Numbered from the stretch's first letter, positions 34,859-45,640 are shown. The stretch: DNA of 64,000 nt from Flavobacteria bacterium BBFL7 (GCA_000153385.1 CH672375.1:1-64000); one strand, 5' to 3'. Notes: generated by a model not told the origin, from the letters alone. Numbers and translations: made by a program.

Positions 34859-36166
34859 TTGATTACATTTACTTCAAATCAAAAAGGTATTTTAACTAAA
34901 CGACAAAAATCCATCAATATAGTTCTCCTCATACTCGCTGGAGAAGCTAACTTTATACTGCCATTTGTACTGGCTCGTATTTTTAGACCTACTGTTTTAG
35001 ATTTATTTCATCTAAGCAATTTGGAGTTAGGAGCATGTTTTTCTGTTTATGGTATTGTTGCCTTTATATCTTATGTACTAGGTGGCAGTCTTGCAGATAA
35101 GTTTCAGCCGCGATATTTAATGGCCATATCTTTATTCATGACAGCAATAGGTGGCATATATATGTCTACTTACCCATCATATATAGGATTGAGCATATTA
35201 TATGGTTATTGGGGCTTTACTACTATTTTTCTTTTTTGGGCTGCCATGATCAAAGCAACTCGAGTTTGGGGCGGAGAAAAACGACAAGGCATTGCCTTTG
35301 GACTACTAGATGGTGGTCGTGGATTGGTATCTTTCAGTTTTGGCTGGTTGGGCATTCTTATATTTTCTCTTCTACTAGTTCAAGATGTTGAAGTATCTAA
35401 TATCACCGAACGTAAAGAAGCCTATCAATATGTGATCATCATTAGTTCTATGATCATTGCATTCATAGGTATTTTATTACTAATCGCCTTAAAAGACACA
35501 TCACAAAGACAACCTACAGTAGTGATGATTTCGACACGTCAAGTGTGGACTAATTATTTAGAAGTACTTAAAATCCCATCAGTCTGGTTATTAATGATTA
35601 TCATTTTATGCGCGTACACTGGTTATAAAATCACAGACATTTATTCTCAATATGCAAATGAAGTCATGGGATTTAATGAGACAGATGCTGCAGCCATAGG
35701 TAGTAATTTACTGGGCATACGTATCATCATTGGTATTATCATAGGCCTACTGGCAGACAAAACTCGATCTTCACTAATGATGATGATCAGCTTTGCTATC
35801 ACCATAATTGGAGCGTTAATATTTGTGTCTGGTATAATAAAACCTCATACTACGATACTTTTCGGTTTTACGATAATAACAGTTGCCACAGGAGTGTATG
35901 CATTTAGAACGCTGTACTTCTCTGCCATACAAGAAGGTAAAATACCCATAGCAGTCACAGGCACAGCTGTTGGATTGATATCATTAGTAGGCTATACGCC
36001 AGATATATTTATGGGTCCAGCGATGGGTATCTTGTTAGATCAATCACCTGGAGCGCTGGGATTTCAAAAAGTATTTTTAATGCTTGCTATTTTTGCTTTG
36101 GTAGGACTAATTGCTGCTTACCTATTCCACTATTTAAACACTAAAAAGCAACCACAAGTGTTGTAA
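34859..36166 (+). CDS. Major facilitator superfamily transporter
   Basis: A 435-aa carrier with about 12 membrane helices. The loop after helix 2 reads GGSLADKFQPRYLM, the MFS motif A, and a second version GLLADKTRSSLMMM occurs in the C-terminal half. The start codon appears to be TTG. Substrate unknown. It ends at a palindrome copy and a terminator and is convergent with the metalloprotease gene. Confidence 0.85.
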   Translation: MITFTSNQKGILTKRQKSINIVLLILAGEANFILPFVLARIFRPTVLDLFHLSNLELGACFSVYGIVAFISYVLGGSLADKFQPRYLMAISLFMTAIGGIYMSTYPSYIGLSILYGYWGFTTIFLFWAAMIKATRVWGGEKRQGIAFGLLDGGRGLVSFSFGWLGILIFSLLLVQDVEVSNITERKEAYQYVIIISSMIIAFIGILLLIALKDTSQRQPTVVMISTRQVWTNYLEVLKIPSVWLLMIIILCAYTGYKITDIYSQYANEVMGFNETDAAAIGSNLLGIRIIIGIIIGLLADKTRSSLMMMISFAITIIGALIFVSGIIKPHTTILFGFTIITVATGVYAFRTLYFSAIQEGKIPIAVTGTAVGLISLVGYTPDIFMGPAMGILLDQSPGALGFQKVFLMLAIFALVGLIAAYLFHYLNTKKQPQVL

Positions 36167-36172
36167 TGGTTC

Positions 36173-36188
36173 CGCTTTCGCGAAAGCG
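36173..36188. repeat. 16-bp palindrome (exact)
   Basis: Exact copy, 7 bp after the MFS stop codon and just before the terminator. Confidence 0.95.
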
Positions 36189-36196
36189 TAAACAAA

Positions 36197-36224
36197 AAAA
36201 AGCAACCTTCTCCGGTTGCTTTTC
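36197..36224. terminator. Bidirectional terminator
   Basis: AAAAGCAACC pairs with GGTTGCTTTT between convergent genes. Confidence 0.8.
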
Positions 36225-36244
36225 TATTGAGTTAAAAAATTTAC

Positions 36245-38683
36245 TTATCGAGGATTTAAAACCAAATCTACTCGAGCCAGCAAATCTTCATAATGAAATT
36301 TGTTAACCTGATTAGAGGCTGAGTTTCTTCTACTACGCAAGGTTGATTGCAAGGTATTTAACTCACCTCTTACTAGTGCTCTAACGTCACTTTGCGTTAT
36401 ATTATAAGAACTGCGAGAAGGATCTTCTGTCATTAGATAAGACATTCTATCTAGATAAACTCTTTGTAAATTTCTTTTATAAATATCTGTTGTAGACTTT
36501 GAAAAAATACCTTTTCTCACATCTTGCAACATCTCTAAAGCAGTATAATAATCAGTATCTACCGTTTCAGAATTAATCAATCTACCGATACGGTCAAAAC
36601 TTAATAAGCTATTTAATTGACGTGCCTGAATAGATCTCAACCTATCAAAATAACCTTGAGCTCCTATATTTTGAACAATATTTTTATCTAGAAGCCAGCT
36701 AGGTGTATTAAACACATTTGAGACAACCCATTGAACAGACTCTTTTTGAGTTGTTTTATCCACTGTACTGTAAACCGTTCCTGATTGAGATGGCTTTTTA
36801 AGATTTTCATACACACCACCTACATTAGTAACTACATGGCCTGCATATCGAGAATACACACCTAATAATTCACCATACAACTCTTTTAAATCATCATAAT
36901 TATCTGTCTGACTTGAAGTCCATTGTGGTAAATTTTGTGCTACGTATTTTAAGTTTTTCATACCATAGGTACTCGCTTTTATAGGATCGTTACCTATTGC
37001 TTCTGTTTGCGATTGTGGATCAAAACGACTGCTCTGACGTCCGAATTTATAAATAGGATCATTTGCCTTTTCCATGATCCAGCTATTTAAAGTCGCAACT
37101 TCTTCTTCTGGCGTTGTTGCGCCAGGAATGACACGATAACCCCAGTTTGCAGCATAATGATCATAAGGTCCCATCTGACGTACAAACCTAATATTCTCAT
37201 CTCCAGGTTGTGCGATATAGTTATAACGAGCATAATCCATTAAACTAGCAGCAATTCCATATTGCTGTGTAAAATCGCCATTTCTATAATCTTCTACATC
37301 ATAAGCATAACTAGCTGCCATGTTGTGAGGGAAACCTAAAGCATGACCTACTTCATGTGCGATAACCTGACGCATCATTTCACCCATCTCCTCTGTATCA
37401 GTATCCAATGTACGTGCACTAGGATTAGCCGCACCAGTTTCTAATAAATATCTATTTCTATAAGATCTCAGGTGATTGTGATACCAGATGATATCGCTTT
37501 CTATAATCTCTCCACTACGTGGATCACTAACTGATGGTCCTACTGCATTACGGGTTGTGCTAGCCACATATCTAACCACAGAATATCTAATATCTTCTGG
37601 GCTGAACTCTGGATCTTCCTCTGGTGTAGGCGCATCTCTAGCGATAATCGCATTTTTAAATCCTGCGGTTTCAAAAGGCTTTTGCCAGTCCTCAATACCT
37701 TGCTTTATATATTCTTTTAGATTTTCTGGTGTTCCTGGATCTAGATAATAGATGATAGGCTTTATAGGTTCTACTAATTCTCCTCGAGCATAAGCTTCTG
37801 GATCTTTAGGCTCTAATCTCCATCGACGTATATAGGTTTTCTCATCTGCTTTTAATGCTTTGCTAGAATAATCGATTTGGTCTATTGTAAAGAAACCAAC
37901 TCTTGGGTCAAATAGTCTTGGTTGCATAGGCACCTCAGGCAGTAAAATCATCGACTGATTAACTTGCATACTGATAGAGCCTACAGAACTGTTTGATGGT
38001 GGCTCTGCAGCGGTATAAGTAAAGTCTTGTTTTACTTCGATATTTTCAGGAAAGGATTTTACTGAATTGATAAAACTGCGGTTTTTATCTAAGCTTCTTA
38101 CTTTATACTGCTTTCTTAACCTAGAACTTAATCCACTTATTGAAGGAACATCAGTACTCAAAAACTTAGTCACATCAATTACTACAGCGGTAGAATCTGC
38201 ACTGAAAGCTTCTATATCAAACGCATATAAAGTAGGCTCATAATTATTTACTTTTACAGAGTTGCCTATCGCTGCGGTAGAATCTAGTGCTACCTCAGAA
38301 TAAGACTTTACTTTAAGTAAAATTTTGTTTTGAAAACGTTCCCATGCAACGACCTGTTGGTTTGTTTTACTACCGGCATTCATATATCCGCCACCTAGAT
38401 TAGAAGGTATTTGTGCAATACGTGTTACCCATAACATGTCTTTTTCTAACATGTCATTAGGTATTTCATAGAAAAAGTCATCTTCTACCTGATGTGTTTT
38501 AAAAAGCCCATCATCTGTTAAGGCATCAGAGGTTATGACCTTTGAATATGTTTTAAATTTTGATTTTTTCTTACTGTCTTTTTCTGATTCTGTTTTTGCG
38601 GCAACTGCCTTTTGGGCCGTTTTACAAGAAGTAGCAAATGCAAACAGCAGCATTAGCGCTATAAGTAAGCCTGATTTCTTCAT
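36245..38683 (-). CDS. Large zinc-dependent metalloprotease lipoprotein (DUF5117/DUF5118 type)
   Basis: An 812-aa lipoprotein with lipobox ATSC (Cys20). The zinc site HEVGHALGFPHN begins at His443 and has the metzincin spacing HExxHxxGxxH. The N-terminal region (about 60-320; YEIPNDMLEKDMLWVTRIAQIP) and the C-terminal region after the zinc site (about 490-800; SLMDYARYNY, a Met-turn-like segment) match the DUF5118-DUF5117-DUF4953 architecture. Members are common in Bacteroidota and probably degrade proteins at the cell surface or periplasm; substrates unknown. Confidence 0.88.
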   Translation of the reverse strand: MKKSGLLIALMLLFAFATSCKTAQKAVAAKTESEKDSKKKSKFKTYSKVITSDALTDDGLFKTHQVEDDFFYEIPNDMLEKDMLWVTRIAQIPSNLGGGYMNAGSKTNQQVVAWERFQNKILLKVKSYSEVALDSTAAIGNSVKVNNYEPTLYAFDIEAFSADSTAVVIDVTKFLSTDVPSISGLSSRLRKQYKVRSLDKNRSFINSVKSFPENIEVKQDFTYTAAEPPSNSSVGSISMQVNQSMILLPEVPMQPRLFDPRVGFFTIDQIDYSSKALKADEKTYIRRWRLEPKDPEAYARGELVEPIKPIIYYLDPGTPENLKEYIKQGIEDWQKPFETAGFKNAIIARDAPTPEEDPEFSPEDIRYSVVRYVASTTRNAVGPSVSDPRSGEIIESDIIWYHNHLRSYRNRYLLETGAANPSARTLDTDTEEMGEMMRQVIAHEVGHALGFPHNMAASYAYDVEDYRNGDFTQQYGIAASLMDYARYNYIAQPGDENIRFVRQMGPYDHYAANWGYRVIPGATTPEEEVATLNSWIMEKANDPIYKFGRQSSRFDPQSQTEAIGNDPIKASTYGMKNLKYVAQNLPQWTSSQTDNYDDLKELYGELLGVYSRYAGHVVTNVGGVYENLKKPSQSGTVYSTVDKTTQKESVQWVVSNVFNTPSWLLDKNIVQNIGAQGYFDRLRSIQARQLNSLLSFDRIGRLINSETVDTDYYTALEMLQDVRKGIFSKSTTDIYKRNLQRVYLDRMSYLMTEDPSRSSYNITQSDVRALVRGELNTLQSTLRSRRNSASNQVNKFHYEDLLARVDLVLNPR

Positions 38684-38831
38684 AAGAGTTATGATAAGTA
38701 AAATTTTAGGACTACAAAATATATCATCATCCTGTTCTTATCATTAACGCTATGAAAACGTTAACAAATTTTAACAAATCCAAGGTGCTCACATCTATAT
38801 CCTATATCTTTAAAAATATATTTTCCAATTT

Positions 38832-39557
38832 ATGATTTCTAGAGTGCTCTATCATCTTTTTTTACTTGTTCTGCTCAGTAGCTCTTGCCATAACACACAA
38901 GATCTAATCATTAAAGATGATCGTTTTCATATTAAAGTGATTGATTTAACAAAACAAAAGCTTCAATTATACTGGCTGGATCAGGACAACAAACCTATAG
39001 AGACATTTGAGCAACTCAATATGCATGTTAAACAACAAGATAAACGCCTAGTCTATGCCATGAATGCAGGTATGTATCTTAAAGATCACTCACCACAAGG
39101 ATTATATATAGAAAATGGCACCATTCATAAACAGCTAGATACAGTAACAGTAGGTTATGGAAATTTTTATCTACAACCCAATGGTGTTTTTTATCTCACT
39201 CAAGATGGGAAAGCTCAAGTAACCGCGACACCACAACTTTCTAATTTTAGTAATATCACCTATGCCACACAATCAGGACCTATGCTGGTCATTAATGATA
39301 CCATCCATCCTGCTTTTAATAAAGGATCTAAAAATGTACATATACGTAATGCTGTAGGTATATTACCCGATGGGCGCATATTACTAGCAATTTCAAAAGA
39401 AAAAATCAACTTTTATGATTTCGCTACATTTTTTAAAAACCAAGGTTGTAAGAATGCGCTTTATCTAGACGGTTTTGTATCACGTATATATGACCCTACG
39501 ATTAATGTTGAACAAATGGATGGACATTTTGGTGTCATGATCGGTGTATCAGACTAG
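38832..39557 (+). CDS. Phosphodiester glycosidase-family (NAGPA/DUF2233) lipoprotein
   Basis: A 241-aa protein with lipobox LSSSC. The conserved parts of the NAGPA domain are present: YAMNAGMYLKDHSPQGLYIENG, FYLQPNGVFYLT, TYATQSGPMLVIND, IRNAVGILPDGRILLAIS, and NALYLDGFVSRIY with the Asp-Gly pair. Relatives cleave GlcNAc phosphodiesters in lysosomes or act on wall polymers in bacteria; the substrate here is unknown. Confidence 0.85.
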   Translation: MISRVLYHLFLLVLLSSSCHNTQDLIIKDDRFHIKVIDLTKQKLQLYWLDQDNKPIETFEQLNMHVKQQDKRLVYAMNAGMYLKDHSPQGLYIENGTIHKQLDTVTVGYGNFYLQPNGVFYLTQDGKAQVTATPQLSNFSNITYATQSGPMLVINDTIHPAFNKGSKNVHIRNAVGILPDGRILLAISKEKINFYDFATFFKNQGCKNALYLDGFVSRIYDPTINVEQMDGHFGVMIGVSD

Positions 39558-39589
39558 GAAATGTAAACGTCTATTATTTAGTTTAATTT

Positions 39590-39605
39590 CGCTTTCGCGA
39601 AAGCG
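39590..39605. repeat. 16-bp palindrome (exact)
   Basis: Exact copy, between the NAGPA-like gene and the rel promoter. Confidence 0.95.
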
Positions 39606-39637
39606 TAATAAAAGCTAACAATCTACCTCTAAAATCA

Positions 39638-39668
39638 TTGTCTTTTAAAAAGAGAAGTGTAACTTTAC
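39638..39668 (+). promoter_or_regulatory. Promoter of the rel-fur-purA operon
   Basis: TTG (39638-39640), 20-bp spacer, TAACTTTA (39661-39668), one base off the -7 consensus, 4 bp before the ATG. Confidence 0.5.
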
Positions 39669-39672
39669 TATT

Positions 39673-41874
39673 ATGACAGAAGTAGAAACTCTAGAAGAGA
39701 ATAAACGCATTGCTCAAGGCTATAAAGATCTGTTGAAGATAAGTTATCAAACGCTTACTGATGAGGATAAAAAGCTGATACGCAAGGCATTTGACATAGC
39801 CGTAGAAGCACATGCACCGCAACGTCGTAAATCTGGAGAAGCCTATATTTTCCATCCCATTGCAGTGGCAAAAATTGTTGCAAAACAAATAGGTCTGGAC
39901 GCCAGTGCCATTGCTGCAGCACTTTTACATGATGTTGTTGAAGACACAGCCTATACACTAGATGATATCGAAAGGCTTTTTGGTACAACCATTGCCAAAA
40001 TTGTAGATGGACTTACAAAGATTGCACATCTTAAAAAAGATGCTGACATATCACAACAGGCAGAGAATTTCCGTAAAATGTTGCTGACTCTAAATGAAGA
40101 TATTAGAGTTATCATTATAAAAATAGCAGATCGATTGCATAACATGCAAACGATGGACAGTATGCCTGACTATAAACAGGTTAAAATAGCTAGTGAAACC
40201 TTATACATCTATGCTCCTATAGCTCACAGGTTAGGGCTTTACAATATCAAAACCGAGCTAGAAGACCTAGGTTTAAAATACACTGAGCCTGAGGTATTTA
40301 ATGATATACAGCAATCAATTAAAGAATCTAAAGAAGAGCAAGATCAATTTATTTCAGATTTTGCTGCAGTCATTGATGATTCACTAGATAAAGAAGGTCT
40401 AGAATACTCAATTAAAGGTAGACCTAAGTCTGTTTTCTCCATACGTCGCAAGATGTTGAAGCAAAATGTGACATTTGATGAAGTCTATGATAAATTTGCG
40501 GTACGTATCGTTTTCCGCAGTGATAGAGCAAATGAAAAATTTCTTGCTTGGAAAATCTACTCTATTGTAACAGACCATTTTAGACCTAATCCAGTAAGGT
40601 TGCGCGATTGGATCAGTAGCCCAAAATCGACCGGTTATGAAGCACTCCACATAACTGTAATGGGTCCAGATGGACGCTGGGTAGAAGTTCAAATACGTAG
40701 TGAACGTATGCATGAAATCGCTGAGAAAGGATATGCAGCACACTATAAATACAAACAAGGTAATCAAGAAGATGGACTAGATGTATGGTTAAATAGATTA
40801 CAAGATGCTCTTGAAAACGCAGATTCTAGCGCTATTGATTTTGTAGAAGAATTTAAACTTAATTTATATAGTAAAGAGATTTTTGTTTTTACTCCAAAGG
40901 GTGAACTAAAATCTTTACCTAAAGGTGCTACACCATTAGATTTTGCTTTTAGTATTCATACTGAGGTAGGTCTTAAAACACGTGGTGCTCGAGTAAATGG
41001 TAAATTAGTGCCGTTATCCCACGAGTTAAAAAGTGGTGACCAGGTAGATATCATCACCTCAGAAAATCAAAAGCCGACTAAAAATTGGTTGGACTATGCT
41101 ACTACCGCTAGAGCGAGACAAAAAATTAAATCTGCATTAAAAGATGACCAGAAAGACATCGCTCTTGAAGGTAAAGCAGTCCTCAATAGAAAGTTACGAT
41201 CATTAAAGATTCCACTGGATGAAAAGTCTATTAATCAAATGGTTAATTTCTTTAAATTAAAGACCAGTCATGATTTATTTTATAGAGTAGGCTTAGGTAC
41301 CATAGATAATAAAATGATAAAAGAATATGCAAACAGTCGTAGCAATGCATTGTATTCTTTTATCAAAAATAAAATTAGGAAACCTAAAGAAAGTCCTGAT
41401 TTACATAAGGAAGAAGTAACAGAGAATTACGACCAATTAGTTTTTGGTAAAGATCAGCAAAAACTAGACTACTCGTTTTCAAAATGTTGCAGCCCATTAC
41501 CTGGTGATGCAGTTTTTGGTTTTATAACCGTAGCAGAAGGGATTAAGGTTCATAAAAATAATTGTCCTAATGCTATTAGTATGCAAAGTAAATTTGCATA
41601 TCGCATTATGAGTGCAAAGTGGATTGACTCAAGTCAACAAGAATATAGAGCAGATGTTATTTTAACTGGTATAGATCGTATGGGACTAGTACAAGAAGTA
41701 ACCAGAGTTATTTCTGAAAATATGCATGTCAATATTAGAAATATTAGTTTTACAAGCAATGATGGAATTTTTAAAGGAGAAATCACTGTTGTGGTGCCTC
41801 ATAAAAATATGCTCGTGAAGTTAATGGAGAATTTAAATAAACTTAACGGGATTGATAAAGTCACGAGAGTATAA
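39673..41874 (+). CDS. rel: Bifunctional (p)ppGpp synthetase/hydrolase
   Basis: A 733-aa RelA/SpoT homologue with HD hydrolase domain (about 50-200; [11 protein letters not shown]), synthetase domain (about 240-360; [24 protein letters not shown]), TGS domain (about 405-465; [22 protein letters not shown]), a CCSPLPGD zinc-finger-like segment and a C-terminal ACT domain. The intact HD box and synthetase motifs indicate both activities. It is the first gene of a tight operon with a Fur-type regulator (5-bp gap) and purA; PurA is a known target of ppGpp in other bacteria. Confidence 0.95.
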   Translation: MTEVETLEENKRIAQGYKDLLKISYQTLTDEDKKLIRKAFDIAVEAHAPQRRKSGEAYIFHPIAVAKIVAKQIGLDASAIAAALLHDVVEDTAYTLDDIERLFGTTIAKIVDGLTKIAHLKKDADISQQAENFRKMLLTLNEDIRVIIIKIADRLHNMQTMDSMPDYKQVKIASETLYIYAPIAHRLGLYNIKTELEDLGLKYTEPEVFNDIQQSIKESKEEQDQFISDFAAVIDDSLDKEGLEYSIKGRPKSVFSIRRKMLKQNVTFDEVYDKFAVRIVFRSDRANEKFLAWKIYSIVTDHFRPNPVRLRDWISSPKSTGYEALHITVMGPDGRWVEVQIRSERMHEIAEKGYAAHYKYKQGNQEDGLDVWLNRLQDALENADSSAIDFVEEFKLNLYSKEIFVFTPKGELKSLPKGATPLDFAFSIHTEVGLKTRGARVNGKLVPLSHELKSGDQVDIITSENQKPTKNWLDYATTARARQKIKSALKDDQKDIALEGKAVLNRKLRSLKIPLDEKSINQMVNFFKLKTSHDLFYRVGLGTIDNKMIKEYANSRSNALYSFIKNKIRKPKESPDLHKEEVTENYDQLVFGKDQQKLDYSFSKCCSPLPGDAVFGFITVAEGIKVHKNNCPNAISMQSKFAYRIMSAKWIDSSQQEYRADVILTGIDRMGLVQEVTRVISENMHVNIRNISFTSNDGIFKGEITVVVPHKNMLVKLMENLNKLNGIDKVTRV

Positions 41875-41879
41875 AAAAT

Positions 41880-42347
41880 ATGAGTAAAATTATTAACAGT
41901 TTAGACAACGAACAGGAAATAGTGAAGAATGTATTCACTCAATTCCTAACAGATAATAAGCACCGTAAGACGCCAGAACGATATGCTATTTTAAAAGAAA
42001 TTTATGCTAGTGATGACCACTTTGATGTAGAGTCGTTATACATAAAAATGAAGAACCAAAACTATCGTGTAAGCCGCGCCACACTTTACAATACTATAGA
42101 ATTATTATTAGCAAGTGGATTGGTAAGAAGACATCAATTTGGTCAAAATCAATCTCATTACGAGAAGTCATTTTTTGATAAACAACATGATCATGTTATA
42201 CTCACAGATACTGGCGAAGTAATCGAATTTTGCGATCCAAGAATAGAGTCAATAAAAAAGACCATAGAAGAGATTTTTAATGTTACGATTACCAATCATT
42301 CTTTATATTTTTACGGCCTTAAAAACACAACTGAAAAACAAGCATAA
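41880..42347 (+). CDS. Fur-family transcriptional regulator
   Basis: A 155-aa protein with a winged helix (about 25-90; [34 protein letters not shown]) and a metal-binding C-terminal part ([22 protein letters not shown]). It lacks the paired CXXC cysteines of Fur/PerR structural zinc sites. Stop and the purA start overlap by one base (TAATG), so expression is tied to rel and purA. Whether it senses iron, zinc or peroxide cannot be read from sequence. Confidence 0.88.
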   Translation: MSKIINSLDNEQEIVKNVFTQFLTDNKHRKTPERYAILKEIYASDDHFDVESLYIKMKNQNYRVSRATLYNTIELLLASGLVRRHQFGQNQSHYEKSFFDKQHDHVILTDTGEVIEFCDPRIESIKKTIEEIFNVTITNHSLYFYGLKNTTEKQA

Positions 42348-43618
42348 TGGCAGTAGATTTATTGCTCGGCCTTCAATGGGGCGATGAGGGAAAAGGAAAA
42401 ATAGTAGATGTATTAACTGCAGACTATGATATCATCGCTAGATTTCAAGGTGGACCTAACGCAGGACACACTCTAGAATTTGATGGAATTAAACATGTTT
42501 TAAGAACAATTCCTTCAGGAATATTCCATGATAAAGCTATTAATGTAATAGGTAATGGTGTTGTAATTGATCCTGTTGTTTTTGTACAAGAACTAGATGG
42601 ATTAGAACAATTTAAAATTGATTACAAGAGCAAATTAATCATTTCAAGAAAAGCTCATATCATTTTACCTACTCATAGATTATTGGATGCCGCATCTGAA
42701 ACTTCAAAAGGTAAGGCTAAAATAGGCTCTACTCTTAAAGGAATAGGACCTACTTATATGGATAAAACAGGTCGTAATGGTTTACGTATCGGTGATCTAG
42801 AACAGGATAATTGGAAAGAAAAATACCGTAATCTAGCAAACAAGCATGAAGCATTAATAGGCTTTCATGATGTGCAGATTCAATATGATCTTGCAGAATT
42901 AGAAAAAGAATTCTTTACTGCAGTGGAACGCTTAAAAGAGTTGACCTTCATTGATTCTGAAGAATATTTCCAAAACGCACAACGTAATGGTAAAACAATA
43001 CTGGCCGAAGGTGCTCAAGGCTCTTTACTAGATATTGATTTTGGTACCTATCCGTTTGTGACATCTTCTAACACCACTGCAGCTGGAGCCTGTACTGGCT
43101 TAGGTGTTGCACCTAATCAAATAGGTGAAGTGTTCGGTATCTTTAAAGCTTATACTACTCGTGTAGGTAGTGGACCATTCCCTACAGAATTATTTGATGA
43201 AGTAGGTGCCGAAATGGCCAAAGTAGGTCATGAATTTGGTGCCGTTACTGGAAGACCACGTCGTTGTGGCTGGTTGGATTTAATTGCTCTTAAATATACG
43301 TGTCAGATTAATGGTGTAACACAATTAATGATGATGAAAGGCGATGTTCTTTCTGGGTTTGATAGTTTACAAGTATGTACTGGTTATAAATATAAAGGTG
43401 AAACAATCCAGCATTTACCATATAACATTGAGGCAGAAAATGTAACTCCTATTTATACTGAATTCCCATGTTGGAAAGAGGATTTAACTAAAATGACTGA
43501 TCCATCTCAATTCCCTAAAGAATTGAATGATTACATAGACTTCTTAGAAAAGGAATTAGAAATTCCTATTAAAGTAGTAAGTGTTGGTCCAGATAGAACA
43601 CAAACTATCCATAGATAA
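42347..43618 (+). CDS. purA: Adenylosuccinate synthase
   Basis: A 423-aa GTP-dependent enzyme joining IMP and aspartate on the way to AMP. It has the start GLQWGDEGKGKIVDVL, NAGHTLEFDG, the GSTLKGIGPTYMDKTGRNGLR segment, AEGAQGSLLDIDFGTYPFVTSSNT, and VTGRPRRCGWLDLIALKY. It is the last gene of the rel operon, followed by a terminator. Confidence 0.97.
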   Translation: MAVDLLLGLQWGDEGKGKIVDVLTADYDIIARFQGGPNAGHTLEFDGIKHVLRTIPSGIFHDKAINVIGNGVVIDPVVFVQELDGLEQFKIDYKSKLIISRKAHIILPTHRLLDAASETSKGKAKIGSTLKGIGPTYMDKTGRNGLRIGDLEQDNWKEKYRNLANKHEALIGFHDVQIQYDLAELEKEFFTAVERLKELTFIDSEEYFQNAQRNGKTILAEGAQGSLLDIDFGTYPFVTSSNTTAAGACTGLGVAPNQIGEVFGIFKAYTTRVGSGPFPTELFDEVGAEMAKVGHEFGAVTGRPRRCGWLDLIALKYTCQINGVTQLMMMKGDVLSGFDSLQVCTGYKYKGETIQHLPYNIEAENVTPIYTEFPCWKEDLTKMTDPSQFPKELNDYIDFLEKELEIPIKVVSVGPDRTQTIHR

Positions 43619-43623
43619 TTTTA

Positions 43624-43648
43624 AAAGCCTCTTTGAGGCTTTTTTTTG
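43624..43648 (+). terminator. Terminator of the rel-fur-purA operon
   Basis: AAAAGCCTC pairs with GAGGCTTTT, followed by a T-run. Confidence 0.85.
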
Positions 43649-43667
43649 ATACCATAAAAAGAAACTT

Positions 43668-44621
43668 TTGAAAAAATATATCGCAACTGCAATAAAAGGA
43701 ATACTAATGGGCGCAGCAGATGTTGTGCCAGGTGTATCCGGTGGTACTATCGCTTTTATCACAGGAATTTATGAAGAACTCATAAAAACTATTGATGGCT
43801 TAGACCTAGGTATATTTAAATCATTATTCAAAAATGGAATTGTTGTTACGTTTAAACAATATAATCTAGGCTTTCTACTTTCATTAGTTTTAGGTATTGC
43901 CATCAGTGTTTTAAGCTTATCTAAATTAATTACATATCTGTTGGGAGCTCATCCCATCTTGGTATGGTCGTTTTTTTTCGGCCTCGTACTTGCTAGTATT
44001 TTATATATAGGTAAACAGATTACACGCTGGAGTATGGCAGCGATTATTATAATGATTATAGGTGCTGCCCTATCCTACTGGATTACCATTGCAGAGCCTA
44101 TCGCCTCTCCAGAAAGCTGGTGGTATTTAATGTTCTCAGGCTTTATAGCAATCATTGCTATGATATTACCTGGCGTGTCTGGTGCTTTTCTATTGTTATT
44201 ACTAGGTAGTTATGAAACTGTTCTAGGATCGATTACAGGATTTACTGAAGCCATAATTGCAGGTGAATGGGCTCTCGCTTGGGACTATTTCACTAATCTT
44301 TTAATGGTTGCAATAGGAGCTATTATAGGTATTAAATTATTTTCTAGAGCACTTACATGGTTATTTGAAAATTACAAAAATTTAACGCTCGCCTTATTAA
44401 CTGGATTTATGATAGGTTCACTTAATAAATTATGGCCTTGGAAAATGATTCTTAAAACCAGAATCAATTCACATGGTGAGGAAGTCCCTTTTTTAGAAAA
44501 AAGCATCTTACCGCATCAATTTTCCGGTGACGCTCTTATTTTATATGCAGCAATACTGATGGTTCTTGGATTTTTGCTTATACTTATATTAGAAAAAGTA
44601 GCCCATAAAAAAACCGATTAG
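43668..44621 (+). CDS. DUF368 (PopT-like) membrane protein, copy 1
   Basis: A 317-aa protein with about nine membrane helices and the duplicated DUF368 signature: GAADVVPGVSGGTIAFITGIYEE in the first half and MILPGVSGAFLLLLLGSYETVL in the second. Some DUF368 proteins have been shown to carry undecaprenyl phosphate back across the membrane (PopT family), recycling the lipid used for wall and surface polymers; this role is inferred. The start is TTG; the next ATG is inside the signature helix. It overlaps copy 2 by one base. Confidence 0.85.
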   Translation: MKKYIATAIKGILMGAADVVPGVSGGTIAFITGIYEELIKTIDGLDLGIFKSLFKNGIVVTFKQYNLGFLLSLVLGIAISVLSLSKLITYLLGAHPILVWSFFFGLVLASILYIGKQITRWSMAAIIIMIIGAALSYWITIAEPIASPESWWYLMFSGFIAIIAMILPGVSGAFLLLLLGSYETVLGSITGFTEAIIAGEWALAWDYFTNLLMVAIGAIIGIKLFSRALTWLFENYKNLTLALLTGFMIGSLNKLWPWKMILKTRINSHGEEVPFLEKSILPHQFSGDALILYAAILMVLGFLLILILEKVAHKKTD

Positions 44622-45640
44622 TGCGACAACCTACCCGTAGTTTAAGTGATAAATTCTACTTAGTTTTAAAAGGTATTGCTATGGGAACCGCAAATAAGGT
44701 TCCTGGAGTAAGTGGTGGTGTAGTGGCCTATGTTGCTGGATTTTATGAAGAGTTTATCTACTCATTTCAAAAACTCAATCTTAAAGCTCTTAAACTATTA
44801 TTCAATGGTAGATTTAAGACATTCTATGAGTATATCAATGGCCGTTTTCTTTCTTTAATAATCCTAGGAGAGGTTTTGAGCTATTTTACCGTTAGTAAAG
44901 GATTTGATGTGCTTATCAAAAACTACCCTATATTAGTGTGGTCTGCATTTTTTGGAATGATACTAGGTTCTATCTATTATATTTCTAGAGATTATGATGC
45001 ATGGACACGCAAGAATTTAATGATTCTCGCAATAGGAACTGCTATAGGAGTAGGAACCTCATTACTAGATCCGGCGACAGATAATACTAATTTGTTTTTT
45101 GTGTTTTTCTGTGGAATGGTCAGTATTTCAGGAATGACCTTACCTGGTTTAAGCGGTAGTTTTATACTCATATTACTAGGTAATTATGTATTACTATTAG
45201 TGGATAGTATTAATGCTTTTTTTGACACGATGGTCGCAATCATTCAATGGGATTTCTCGTGGTGGTATGATCCTATTCACATGGACTTACTAGCCATATT
45301 GGGTGTCTTTTTATTAGGCTCTTTTGTAGGTTTAATAAGCCTATCCCACCTACTAGGCTGGACTTTTAAACACTACCGAAACGAGACCAACGCCATGATA
45401 ATCGGTTTTATAACAGGATCCTTAGGTGTCGTATGGCCATGGAAAAAGGAAATCTACTCAACTGATTTTGAAGGTCATATAATGACCGACGGAACAGGAA
45501 ATCCTATTCTAGAAAATTACAGTCGATACTGGCCAGATTTAACCACATCACATACTTGGCTAGCAATAGGTCTTATATTTGCTGGTTTCATAATTGTATA
45601 TCTAATAGATAAATATGGACAACAGGCAAATCCCGCATAG
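44621..45640 (+). CDS. DUF368 (PopT-like) membrane protein, copy 2
   Basis: A 339-aa paralogue of the preceding gene with the same repeated signatures in altered form (GTANKVPGVSGGVVAYVAGFYEE; MTLPGLSGSFILILLGNYVLLL). The start is GTG overlapping the previous stop (TAGTG). It ends inside the start of aroE (26-bp overlap), so the three genes are translationally coupled. The two copies differ in length and loops, so they may be divergent in substrate or form a pair. Confidence 0.85.
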   Translation: MRQPTRSLSDKFYLVLKGIAMGTANKVPGVSGGVVAYVAGFYEEFIYSFQKLNLKALKLLFNGRFKTFYEYINGRFLSLIILGEVLSYFTVSKGFDVLIKNYPILVWSAFFGMILGSIYYISRDYDAWTRKNLMILAIGTAIGVGTSLLDPATDNTNLFFVFFCGMVSISGMTLPGLSGSFILILLGNYVLLLVDSINAFFDTMVAIIQWDFSWWYDPIHMDLLAILGVFLLGSFVGLISLSHLLGWTFKHYRNETNAMIIGFITGSLGVVWPWKKEIYSTDFEGHIMTDGTGNPILENYSRYWPDLTTSHTWLAIGLIFAGFIIVYLIDKYGQQANPA

